This document shows positions 6,543 to 14,856 of a DNA stretch of 64,000 bases, piece by piece. The notes under the pieces were generated by a model that made no database searches, was not told the origin of the DNA, and worked only from the letters and a program-made list of their open reading frames with translations. The translations under genes and the position numbers were made by a program. The DNA is from Bisbaumannia sp015645095 (GTDB taxonomy: Bacteria > Pseudomonadota > Gammaproteobacteria > Pseudomonadales > Halomonadaceae), in contig CP141893.1 in the NCBI GenBank assembly GCA_036871055.1, positions 806,001 through 870,000 on the forward strand. Direction: 5' to 3'. Every line of letters begins with the position of its first letter. Position 1 is the stretch's first letter.

Positions 6543-8717
6543 ATGTTGCGCTACCCCCTTCGCTTCAAGCTGGGCGTGTTTGCCGCCCTGGCTTTCTTCT
6601 CGGCGGCGGTGATCGTCATCGGGCTGGTGTTGTGGCGCCAGGAGAGCCTGGCCCAGAGCGTGGGGGGCGATACCACCTGGGCCGCCTACAAGCTCGACCG
6701 GGAGGTGGTGCAGCTACGTAGCGAGCTGGCCATGCAGCAGGAGGACGAGCTGGAGGCGCTGCGCATGCGCCTGGAGCTGCTCTACAGTCGTATCAACCTG
6801 TTGCGGCGTGGCGAGCTGGCGGCGCTGCTGGCGTCGATACCCGCCGCCAACCAGAAGATGCCCTCCCTGATCGCGCAGATCGAGGCCCTGGACGAGGCCT
6901 TCTACTCCCAGTCGCGTCTCGATGATGAGCTGCGCCGGCGCCTCGACGAGCAACTGACGGTGCTGGGCCGTGATACCGAGCAGCTGGTGGTGATCATCAA
7001 TGGCTTCCTGGCCGAGACCGCCCACCGGGAGCGCAGCAACCTCCAGGGGCTCTATACCCTGCTGCTGGCAATGATCCTGCTGATGAGCCTGGCCGGTGCC
7101 CTGGTGGCTCTCTTCCTGTTTCGCGAGGTGCGCGATCATGCCCGGGCCCGGGACTCCCTGGAGCGGCTCAGCCAGGAGCTGGAGGTCTCGGCCACCCAGG
7201 CCCAGGCCGCCAGCCAGGCGAAGTCGGAGTTCCTGGCCACCGTCAGTCACGAGATCCGCACCCCCCTGAATGGCGTGATCGGCATGAGCGACCTGCTGCT
7301 GGGGCGTCCCCTGGATGACGCCGCCCGCCGCTATGCCACGACCATCCATGACAGCGCCGGCCTGTTGCTCAATCTGATCAACGATATCCTCGACTTCTCC
7401 AAGATCGAGGCCGGACGCCTGGAGCTGGAACAGACCAGTTTCGACCTGCGCGAGGTGGTTCAGGGGGCCCTGACGCTCTTCGCGCCCCGCGCCCGCTCCC
7501 GTGGCCTGGCCCTGGGCTGCGACCTGGACCCGGCGCTCCCGCGGCGCCTGGAGGGGGACCCCGGCCGCCTGCGTCAGGTCGTGCTCAACCTGCTCTCCAA
7601 TGCCATCAAGTTCACCGACCGGGGCGAGGTGCGCCTGGCCGCGCATTGGCAGGAGGCGCAGCGCCTCCATCTGGAGGTCGTCGACACCGGCTGCGGCATC
7701 CGCGAGGAGGCCCAGTCCGACCTCTTCGAACCCTTTCGCCAGGGGGATACCTCCACGGCACGGCGCTTCGGTGGCACCGGCCTGGGGCTGGCCATCAGTC
7801 GCCGCCTGGTAGAGGCCATGGGCGGCGAGATCGGTTTCGAGAGCCGGCCGGGCGAGGGCTCCCGTTTCTGGGTCGAGCTGCCCCTGAAAGTGGTCGAGGG
7901 GGCCGTGGCCACGCCCCAGGCCGCGACCGAGGCGCCGTCGCCGCAATGCTTCCGGGTGCGACTGCTGGTGGTCGAGGACAACCCGGTCAATCAGCAGGTG
8001 GCCCGAGCCATGCTGGAGTCCCTGGGGGGACGCGTCAGCCTGGCGGAGAGCGGCGCGGAGGCCCTGGCGCGGGTCGAGGCGGAGCGCTTCGACCTGATCT
8101 TCATGGATATCCAGATGCCGGGGATGGATGGCCTGGAGGCGACCCGCCGGTTGCGGGAGCGGGGCGGCTGGCTGGCCGAGGTGCCCATCGTCGCGATGAC
8201 GGCCGGTGGCCTGGCCGATGAACGCGAGCGCTGCCTGGCCGTGGGCATGAGCGACTACCTCACCAAGCCCTTCTACCGTAACGAGCTGGTGGCCCTGCTC
8301 TCCCATTACCTGACCGGTAGCGAGGCCCCCTTGCCGACGCCCCAGGCCTCGCCACCGGTTCATGACCTGGAGGCCTCGACCCTGGAGGAGCTGCGCGAGA
8401 GCCTGGGCACCCCGGGGATTCGCTCCCTGGTCCATCTCTACTGCCAGCAGCTCCCCGAGCGCCTGGCCACCCTGGCTCGCCGGGTCGCGGCGGGGGAGTG
8501 CCGCGAGGCCATGCAGCTGGCTCACCTGCTCAAGGGGGAGTCGGCCAGCGTCGGCGCCTGTCGCCTGGCGCACCTGGCCGGTGAGCTGGAGCGCGAGGCT
8601 CGGGCGGAGAATACGGCGCCGATGCATGCCACCATGGCCGCCCTGGAGGCGGCTCAGGCGCCATTGCAGGCGGCCCTGAAGGCGTGGCTGGAGGCGCTGC
8701 CGGAAGCGGATGCCTGA
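6543..8717 (+). CDS. Hybrid sensor histidine kinase with receiver and HPt domains
   Basis: A 724-residue membrane kinase. Transmembrane helices at about 12-31 and 170-193 flank a helical periplasmic sensor segment of about 135 residues. A short coiled region leads to HisKA (FLATVSHEIRTPLNG, H236), HATPase (N box LLSNAIKFTD, G boxes DTGCGI and FGGTGLGLAI), a receiver (LIFMDIQMPG, D522) and a C-terminal HPt domain (LAHLLKGES, H661). A full phosphorelay on one chain usually needs a separate output regulator; none is adjacent. The AGGGAGG site supports the start. Its probable partner is the periplasmic protein encoded just upstream. Confidence 0.92.
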   Translation: MLRYPLRFKLGVFAALAFFSAAVIVIGLVLWRQESLAQSVGGDTTWAAYKLDREVVQLRSELAMQQEDELEALRMRLELLYSRINLLRRGELAALLASIPAANQKMPSLIAQIEALDEAFYSQSRLDDELRRRLDEQLTVLGRDTEQLVVIINGFLAETAHRERSNLQGLYTLLLAMILLMSLAGALVALFLFREVRDHARARDSLERLSQELEVSATQAQAASQAKSEFLATVSHEIRTPLNGVIGMSDLLLGRPLDDAARRYATTIHDSAGLLLNLINDILDFSKIEAGRLELEQTSFDLREVVQGALTLFAPRARSRGLALGCDLDPALPRRLEGDPGRLRQVVLNLLSNAIKFTDRGEVRLAAHWQEAQRLHLEVVDTGCGIREEAQSDLFEPFRQGDTSTARRFGGTGLGLAISRRLVEAMGGEIGFESRPGEGSRFWVELPLKVVEGAVATPQAATEAPSPQCFRVRLLVVEDNPVNQQVARAMLESLGGRVSLAESGAEALARVEAERFDLIFMDIQMPGMDGLEATRRLRERGGWLAEVPIVAMTAGGLADERERCLAVGMSDYLTKPFYRNELVALLSHYLTGSEAPLPTPQASPPVHDLEASTLEELRESLGTPGIRSLVHLYCQQLPERLATLARRVAAGECREAMQLAHLLKGESASVGACRLAHLAGELEREARAENTAPMHATMAALEAAQAPLQAALKAWLEALPEADA

Positions 8718-8775
8718 GCGAGTCCGGGATGGATGCCTGAAGGGCCGGCTCGTCCCGGCGGTGAAGGCGTCGTGG

Positions 8776-8794
8776 CCTGGGCCGGGGGCCCGGG
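8776..8794. terminator. Possible convergent terminator hairpin
   Basis: An 8-bp stem with one G-T pair (8776-8783 with 8787-8794) lies between the converging kinase and cation-efflux genes. No T tract follows, so this is a weak call. Confidence 0.35.
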
Positions 8795-8800
8795 TAGCGC

Positions 8801-9706
8801 TTAGGCCCAGCGCGGATCGGCCGTGAACGCCAGGGTAAACCAGCGCTTCTCGGCGGGAATGCTCAGGCCGGCATCGATCTCTTGGCGAATCTCGTCCAGT
8901 GCCGCCACCCCGGCGTCGGCGGCGAAGTCCGGCCGGGTGACGATATGGATCTCGATCACTGAGACGCGCCCGGTCTTGGCCACGTGGCTGTGATAGGCGA
9001 GCAGGCCGTCGCGTCGCATGACCCCCTCCATCACCCCCCGCACCTCCCGATCCAGCGCACTGGGGGCCACCATCAGCACCTCCTTCATGGCGCGGCGCAC
9101 GATGCCGATGGGCACCGGCAGGAAGGCCAGGGTCAGGCCCGCCAGCAGCAGGGAATCGATATAGGGGATCCAGGGCGCGGCGGGGGTCCCCTCCAGCAAC
9201 AGGGCGATGGCGAAGGCCACCAGCAGGGCGGCGGTGATCAGCCCGGCCATCAGCCAGCCCTGGGCGTCGATGCGCAGGAACTCGGAGCCCACCCGGCGAT
9301 TGACCTTGCGCTGGTACCAAGCCATGGCGAAGCAGACCACGGCCACCACCAGCGCATAGGCGATGGCCAGGTCGAAGGCCAGCACCCGACCGCCTTCCAG
9401 CAGGCCGCGCAGGGCATTGAGGAAGGCGTAGAAGCAGAGCAGGGTGAGGATGGCGCCGTTGAGGGCCGCCACCAGGGGCTCCAGGTGCCAGTAGCCATGC
9501 TGGAAGCGCGGGCTGGCCTCGCGCATCAGCAGCCGCGAGACCCACAGCGAGAGCAGTGACATGCCGGCATCGATGGTGGAGAAGACGCCATCGAAGAGGA
9601 TCGACTGCGAGCCGGAGAGCAGCCCGAAGAGCACCCCCAGGCTGGCCACCGACAGGGTCATGAAAATGGAGAGCTTGAGGGTGCGTTGCTCGAGAGTTGG
9701 TTGCAT
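8801..9706 (-). CDS. Cation diffusion facilitator family transporter
   Basis: A 301-residue protein with about five or six transmembrane helices in the first 205 residues and a cytoplasmic C-terminal domain. The CDF metal site is suggested by SILFDGVFSTIDAG in helix 2 (two Asp residues four and more positions apart) and by RIDAQGWLMAG in helix 5. HGYWHLEPL replaces the usual HxFGxGRxE loop. CDF proteins expel Zn, Fe, Mn or related divalent metals from the cytoplasm using the proton gradient; the exact metal cannot be assigned because the His of the zinc-type site is missing. Its start lies just downstream of the inverted repeat that separates it from cra. Confidence 0.88.
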   Translation of the reverse strand: MQPTLEQRTLKLSIFMTLSVASLGVLFGLLSGSQSILFDGVFSTIDAGMSLLSLWVSRLLMREASPRFQHGYWHLEPLVAALNGAILTLLCFYAFLNALRGLLEGGRVLAFDLAIAYALVVAVVCFAMAWYQRKVNRRVGSEFLRIDAQGWLMAGLITAALLVAFAIALLLEGTPAAPWIPYIDSLLLAGLTLAFLPVPIGIVRRAMKEVLMVAPSALDREVRGVMEGVMRRDGLLAYHSHVAKTGRVSVIEIHIVTRPDFAADAGVAALDEIRQEIDAGLSIPAEKRWFTLAFTADPRWA

Positions 9707-9722
9707 TTTCTCACCGACGGCT

Positions 9723-9758
9723 CGACCCCGAATAACGAAAGCTCGCTATTCGGGGTCG
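9723..9758 (-). other. 12-bp inverted repeat between cra and the CDF transporter gene
   Basis: Perfect 12-base arms (9723-9734 and 9747-9758) surround a 12-base spacer. On the minus strand it lies between the cra stop and the CDF start codon, so it could be a terminator without U tract or an operator controlling the transporter. Confidence 0.5.
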
Positions 9759-9792
9759 ATGTTAAGGGGGATAAGAAAGTATGTTGAATATC

Positions 9793-10800
9793 TTATACCA
9801 CTGAGTGTGGGGCGGCCAGGGGCAGGCGACGATGCAGGCGGCGCTCCACCAGCACCTGTCCCGGCACATACTGGCCGCGGACCGCGTCCAGGGCCCGGGC
9901 CAGGGTCAGCTCGGCGATGCGGTCGTGATCCTGGGGTAGGGCGTTGACCGGCAGCGGCAGGAAGTCCAGCAGGCGGTCGTCACCGAAGGTCGCCAGGCGC
10001 AGGGAGGGAGGCAGGCCGCCCGCCTCCAGCAGCACGTCCAGGGCGCCATCCAGCAGGGTATAGGAGGCGGTGATCAGGGCGTCGGGCAGGCCCGGCCCGG
10101 CCAGCAGCTCGCGCATCAGCGCCGCCCCCTGATCCCGGTCATAGCGGGAGGCGCAGGCGATCTCGCTGCGATAGTCTCCTTCGGTCACCGCCTCGCGGAA
10201 ACCGGCGCGGCGCTCCCGGGTGATGGAGAGTTCCGCCACCGCATCGAACCACACCACCCGCTCGACCCCGGGCCCCAGCAGGGAGGCGGTCAATTGCCGG
10301 GCGGCCTCCCGATTGTTGCTGACCACGCTGACGAAGCGCGCGGGATCCAGGGCCCGGTCCACGGCGATCACCGGCAGGCCGGCGGCCATCAGTTCGGCGT
10401 AGAGGGGATCTTCCTCGGGCAGGCAGCTGGCGGTGATCAGCGCCTCGCAGCGCTGGGCGCGCAGGGCCCGGGCCAGCTCCCGCTCGCTGTCCGGGTCGTC
10501 GTCGGAGCCGACGATCAGCAGTTGATAGCCCTGGGCCCGGGCGCCCCGCTCCAGGCGCTTGGCCAGGCGCGCATAACTGGCGTTCTCCAGGTCGGGGATG
10601 ATCAGCCCCAGGGTATGGCTGGCACCACGGCGCAGGGCCGCGGCCTGGGCGTCGATGCGGTAGTGATGCTTCTCCACCACCGCCATGACCTTGTCCACGG
10701 TCTCCTGGCTGATGCGCCGTTCCCGGGCCTGGCCATTGATGACATAGCTGGCGGTGGTACGGGATACCCCCGCCAGACGGGCGATTTCGGCGAGTGTCAT
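9793..10800 (-). CDS. cra: LacI-family catabolite repressor/activator Cra (FruR)
   Basis: A 335-residue LacI-family regulator. The N-terminal helix-turn-helix (MTLAEIARLAGVSRTTASYV) with VINGQARERRISQETVDKV, including the family's longer hinge, and LGLIIPDLENASYARLAKRLE are the Cra/FruR pattern. Cra responds to fructose-1-phosphate or fructose-1,6-bisphosphate and, in pseudomonads, mainly represses the fruBKA operon. It is transcribed divergently from fruB, and two Cra-like sites lie in the shared 233-base gap. The start codon is the first in frame and begins exactly at the family N-terminus. Confidence 0.93.
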   Translation of the reverse strand: MTLAEIARLAGVSRTTASYVINGQARERRISQETVDKVMAVVEKHHYRIDAQAAALRRGASHTLGLIIPDLENASYARLAKRLERGARAQGYQLLIVGSDDDPDSERELARALRAQRCEALITASCLPEEDPLYAELMAAGLPVIAVDRALDPARFVSVVSNNREAARQLTASLLGPGVERVVWFDAVAELSITRERRAGFREAVTEGDYRSEIACASRYDRDQGAALMRELLAGPGLPDALITASYTLLDGALDVLLEAGGLPPSLRLATFGDDRLLDFLPLPVNALPQDHDRIAELTLARALDAVRGQYVPGQVLVERRLHRRLPLAAPHSVV

Positions 10801-10893
10801 GGGCCTCTCCTTGCGGCTGACTCGATTCTACGTCATGGCAGAGGCTCTCTGCCCCCTTCGAAAGTCGAATAGGCTGGTGCTTGATTATTTAGG

Positions 10894-10937
10894 TGACACG
10901 ATCCAGCCTTAGGTTAAATCATAGGTGACACGATTCA
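10894..10937. promoter_or_regulatory. Two tandem Cra/FruR-like operators upstream of fruB
   Basis: TGACACGATCCA (10894-10905) and TGACACGATTCA (10926-10937) are near-identical 12-mers whose starts are 32 bp apart, about three helical turns; the identity extends over 16 bases (TAGGTGACACGAT plus flank). The second differs at one position from TGAAACGATTCA, the enterobacterial Cra consensus. They lie 97-140 bases before the fruB start and next to the divergent cra gene. Confidence 0.8.
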
Positions 10938-11033
10938 TCTTGTCTCATCTTCACGACACATCACGGGCCTGGGCTCCCGATAGGGCTGGCTAGACTCGAA
11001 CCAGGGCGACGAGCGCCCATCAAGGAGGCACCC

Positions 11034-13880
11034 ATGCTGACGCTACGCCAGGAGGACATCCTGCTGGGCTGCGAGGCCAGCGACTGGCAGGCGGCCCTCG
11101 ACCATGCCGCCGAGGCGCTGCTGGCGGCGGGCCTGGTCGAGGCCGACTACCGTCAGGGCCTGCATGCCCGGGAGGCACAGTCGTCCACCTACCTGGGCAA
11201 TGCCATCGCCATTCCCCATGGCACTCCCGAGAGCCGTCGCCACGTCAAGCAGACCGGCGTGCGGGTACTGCAGTTTCCCCGGGGCCTCGACTGGCACGAC
11301 GGCCAGCGGGTTCATGTGCTGGTGACCATCGCCGCCCAGAGCGACGAGCACCTGGATATCCTGCGTCAGCTGACCCATGTGCTGGACCGGGACGGCGTCG
11401 GCGAGCGCCTGGCCGCCGCCGACTCGCCGGCCCAGGTGGCCGCCCTGCTCTCCAAGGCGGTGGTGGAGGCGCGCCTGGATGCCGAGACCCTGTGCCTGGG
11501 CTTCCCGGCCCACTCCGCCGAGGAGCTGGCGTTGGCCGCCGCGGCTAGGCTGCGCCAGGCCGGCTGCGTGGCCCCGGGCTTCGTCGCCGCCATTGCCGAG
11601 CAGCCGCCCCTGGCCCTGGGCCAGGGGCTATGGCTGGCCCATAGCCATCGCGAAGTCGCCACCCCGGCCCTGGCCCTGGCCACCCCCGCCGAGGCCGGCG
11701 CCGTCAACGGGGTCTTCTGCCTGGCCGCCCAGGGCGATGCCCACCGCGGCCTGCTGGAGCGCCTCCATGCCCTGCTGGAGACGGGGCAGGGCGGCGAGCT
11801 CGTCGGCGCCTCGGTCCAGACCGTGCTGGCGCGCCTGGCCGGCGAGGGCGCCGGGGCCGAGACCCTGACCGTGCGGGTCCTCAATGCCCACGGCCTGCAT
11901 GCGCGTCCGGCCAAGCAGCTGATCCAGGTGGCCCGGGCCCAGGGCCTGGCGATCAAGGTGCGCCTGGCCGAGGGCGGCGAGGCGGTGGCCGCCACCAGCC
12001 TCACCAAGGTGATCGGCCTGGGGGCCCGCCGCGGCCAGCGGCTGGTCTTCTCCGCCGAAGGCGAGGGGGCCGGGGAGGCCCTGGCCGCCATCGACCGGGC
12101 GGTGCGCGATGGCCTCGGCGAGCGGGTCACCCCCTTCGACGAGGGGCGCGATGCCATCGCCGCCGAAGCGCCGGCCCCGGTCCTGGAGCCGCTGGCGGCG
12201 GATCGTCCCCATCCGGCGGTGGCCGCCTCCCCGGGGCTGGCCATCGCGCCGCTGTTCGTGATGCGAACGCCGCGCTTCGACTACCCGGCCCGGGCCGCGG
12301 ACGCCGCCGAGCAGGAGCGACGCCTGGGGGCGGCGATCCGCGAGGGGGCCGAACAGCTCGAGGCCCTGGTGACCCAGGCCCGGGGCGGCGAGGTGGCGGA
12401 GATCCTCTCCATGCATGAGGAGATGCTGGAGGACCCGGAGCTCTACCAGGCCGCCCTGGAGGGCATCCGCGACGGCGCCTCCGCCGAGGCCGGCTGGTGG
12501 GAAGCGATCGAGACCGCCGCCCGGGCCCAGGAGGCCCTGGCCGACCGGCTGCTGGCCGAGCGTGCCGCCGACCTGCGTGACGTGGGGCGCCGGGTGCTGG
12601 GCATCCTCTGTGAGGTGGCACTGCCCGAGCCGCCGGCACACCCCTATATCCTGGTGGCCGACGACCTGGGCCCCTCCGACGTGGCACGCCTGGACACCGC
12701 CCGGGTCCGCGGCCTGCTGACCGCCCGCGGCGGCGCCACCGCCCATAGCGCCATCCTCGCCCGAGCGCTGGGCATCCCCGCCGTGGTGGGGGCCGGCGAG
12801 CGGGTGCTGACCCTGGAGAATGGCGACGAGCTGATCCTCGACGGCGAGCGGGGCCAGGTGATCCCGCGTCCCTCCAAGGAGCGCCGCGATCGCGCCGAGC
12901 TGCGCCTCCGGGAGGCCCAGGCCCGCGAGAAGGCGGCCTGGGCGGCCCGCTTCGAGCCCGCCGCCACCGCCGACGGTCACCGGGTCGAGGTGGCCGCCAA
13001 CCTGGGCAACACCGCCCATGCCGCCGATGCCGTGGAGCGTGGCGCCGAGGGGGTGGGCCTGCTGCGCACCGAGTTCATCTTCATGGCCCATGCCCAGGCG
13101 CCGGACCTGGAGGCCCAGATCGCCGAGTACCGGGAGGCCCTGGATGCCCTGGACGGTCGCCCCCTGGTGGCTCGTACCCTGGACGTGGGCGGCGACAAGC
13201 CGCTGGCCTACTGGCCGGTGCCCCAGGAGGACAACCCCTTCCTGGGCCTGCGCGGCATCCGCCTGGCGCTGACCCGCCCCGAGGTGCTGGAGACTCAGCT
13301 TCGCGCCCTGCTGATGGCCAGTGTCGGCCGTCCGCTGCGTATCATGCTGCCGATGGTCAAGGACGTGGCCGAGTTCCGCACCGTGCGGGCCCTCTTCAAT
13401 CGCCTGCTGACGGAGCTTCCCGAGGCCGAGCGGGCCACCGACGTTCAACTGGGGGTGATGATCGAGGTGCCTTCGGCGGCGCTGCTGGCCCCGAGCCTGG
13501 CCGCCGAGGTGGACTTCTTCTCGGTGGGCACCAACGACCTGACCCAGTACACCCTGGCCATCGACCGCGGCCATCCGGAGCTCTCCGCCCAGGCCGACGG
13601 CCTGCACCCGGCGGTGCTGCGGCTGATCGAGATGACCGTGAGCGCCGCCCATGCCCAGGGCAAGTGGGTGGGGGTGTGCGGCGAGCTGGCCTCGGACGCC
13701 GCCGCCGTGCCGGTGCTGGTGGGCCTGGGCGTCGACGAGCTCTCGGTGAGCGCCCGCCAGGTACCCCTGGTCAAGGCGCGACTGCGCGAGTTCGATCTGG
13801 CCGAGGCCCGTGCCCGGGCCGAACTGGCCCTGGCCCAGGCCACCGCCGAGGCGGTGCGCGACGCCCTGGAGGCGCACTGA
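11034..13880 (+). CDS. fruB: Fructose PTS multiphosphoryl transfer protein (EIIA-HPr-EI)
   Basis: A 948-residue fusion. Residues 1-145 are fructose-type EIIA (IAIPHGTP, H62 phosphorylated); a linking domain follows; about 278-360 is HPr (NAHGLHARPAKQL, H289); about 390-945 is Enzyme I, with the swivel histidine in GGATAHSAILARALG (H571), the PEP site RTEFIFM and the active Cys in VGVCGELASD (C882). It carries phosphate from PEP to the FruA permease without a general PTS, as in pseudomonads. One base separates its stop from fruK. Expression is expected to be controlled by Cra at the two upstream sites. Confidence 0.96.
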   Translation: MLTLRQEDILLGCEASDWQAALDHAAEALLAAGLVEADYRQGLHAREAQSSTYLGNAIAIPHGTPESRRHVKQTGVRVLQFPRGLDWHDGQRVHVLVTIAAQSDEHLDILRQLTHVLDRDGVGERLAAADSPAQVAALLSKAVVEARLDAETLCLGFPAHSAEELALAAAARLRQAGCVAPGFVAAIAEQPPLALGQGLWLAHSHREVATPALALATPAEAGAVNGVFCLAAQGDAHRGLLERLHALLETGQGGELVGASVQTVLARLAGEGAGAETLTVRVLNAHGLHARPAKQLIQVARAQGLAIKVRLAEGGEAVAATSLTKVIGLGARRGQRLVFSAEGEGAGEALAAIDRAVRDGLGERVTPFDEGRDAIAAEAPAPVLEPLAADRPHPAVAASPGLAIAPLFVMRTPRFDYPARAADAAEQERRLGAAIREGAEQLEALVTQARGGEVAEILSMHEEMLEDPELYQAALEGIRDGASAEAGWWEAIETAARAQEALADRLLAERAADLRDVGRRVLGILCEVALPEPPAHPYILVADDLGPSDVARLDTARVRGLLTARGGATAHSAILARALGIPAVVGAGERVLTLENGDELILDGERGQVIPRPSKERRDRAELRLREAQAREKAAWAARFEPAATADGHRVEVAANLGNTAHAADAVERGAEGVGLLRTEFIFMAHAQAPDLEAQIAEYREALDALDGRPLVARTLDVGGDKPLAYWPVPQEDNPFLGLRGIRLALTRPEVLETQLRALLMASVGRPLRIMLPMVKDVAEFRTVRALFNRLLTELPEAERATDVQLGVMIEVPSAALLAPSLAAEVDFFSVGTNDLTQYTLAIDRGHPELSAQADGLHPAVLRLIEMTVSAAHAQGKWVGVCGELASDAAAVPVLVGLGVDELSVSARQVPLVKARLREFDLAEARARAELALAQATAEAVRDALEAH

Positions 13881-13881
13881 G

Positions 13882-14856
13882 ATGGCCAAGATCCTGACCC
13901 TGACCCTGAATCCCGCCCTGGACCTGTCGCTGCGCCTCGAGCGCCTGGTGCCCGGCGAGGTCAACCGCACCCGGGAGACGCACCTGGTGGCCGCCGGCAA
14001 GGGCGTCAACGTCGCCCGGGTGCTGGTGGGCCTCGGCCATGAGGTCACCGTGGCGGGCTTCCTCGGCGCCGACAACGACGGCCCCTTCCTGCGTGCCTTC
14101 CAGGCCCTGGGAGTGGAGGACGCCTGCCTGCGCCGCCCCGGCGAGACCCGCATCAACGCCAAGCTGGCCGAGGCGGATGGCCGGGTCACCGATATCAATG
14201 GCCCGGGCCTCTCCCTGAGTGCCGCCGACCTGGCGGACCTGGAAACGGACCTGGCGGCGCGCCTGAGCGATCCCGCGCGGCGCCCCGACGCCCTGGTGAT
14301 CGCCGGCAGCCTGCCGCCGGGGCTCGTCCCGGCGGACCTGGCCGGCCTGATCACCCGCCTCAAGGCCCATGGCCTGCCGCTCTGGGTGGATACCAGCGGT
14401 GCGGCGCTCGATGCCGCCATCGCCGCCGGCCCCGCCGCGGTCAAGCCCAACGAGGAGGAACTGGCCGCCTGGGCCGGCGAATCTCTCGACTCGCCGGCGG
14501 CTCGGCTGCGCGCCGGGTTGCGGCTGCACGCCGCCGGCGTCGACGAGGCGGTGATCTCCGCCGGCGCCGAGGGCGTGCTCTGGGTGGGCCGGCGCGGCGC
14601 CTGGCAGGCGCTGCCCCCCGCCGTTGACGTGGCCAGCACCGTGGGCGCCGGCGACACCCTGGTCGCCGCCATGCTGCATGGCGTGCTGGCCGACTGGCCC
14701 GCCGAGCGCACCCTGCGCCTGGCCACCGCCCTCTCCGCCGAGGCGGTTCGTCACCTCGGGGTGGGCGACCCTCAGGCCCCGGACCTCCATCAACTCCAAC
14801 AACAGACCCGCGTGCGTCGTCTCAACGACGTGGACGCAGGGGGAGCCCTCGCATGA
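13882..14856 (+). CDS. fruK: 1-phosphofructokinase
   Basis: A 324-residue PfkB-family sugar kinase converting fructose-1-phosphate made by the PTS into fructose-1,6-bisphosphate. It starts MAKILTLTLNPALDLSL, has the sugar-binding AAGKGVNVARVL motif and the C-terminal GAGDTLVAAM with the catalytic base D258. The ATG at 13882 matches the family N-terminus, one base after the fruB stop. The end overlaps fruA by ATGA, indicating translational coupling. Confidence 0.95.
   Translation: MAKILTLTLNPALDLSLRLERLVPGEVNRTRETHLVAAGKGVNVARVLVGLGHEVTVAGFLGADNDGPFLRAFQALGVEDACLRRPGETRINAKLAEADGRVTDINGPGLSLSAADLADLETDLAARLSDPARRPDALVIAGSLPPGLVPADLAGLITRLKAHGLPLWVDTSGAALDAAIAAGPAAVKPNEEELAAWAGESLDSPAARLRAGLRLHAAGVDEAVISAGAEGVLWVGRRGAWQALPPAVDVASTVGAGDTLVAAMLHGVLADWPAERTLRLATALSAEAVRHLGVGDPQAPDLHQLQQQTRVRRLNDVDAGGALA

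Noticed and set aside
8708..8740. GGATGCCTGA repeated after the hybrid kinase stop as a fourth tail array
   Set aside because: Only 10 bases are shared and the surrounding codons do not match; too short to separate from chance.
6714..9545. 943-codon minus-strand open frame opposite the hybrid kinase
   Set aside because: Only antisense-type composition over the kinase; its upstream part is another frame of the cation-efflux gene.
11628..14726. 1032-codon minus-strand open frame opposite fruB and fruK
   Set aside because: Low-complexity composition and full overlap with well-supported plus-strand PTS genes; shadow frame.
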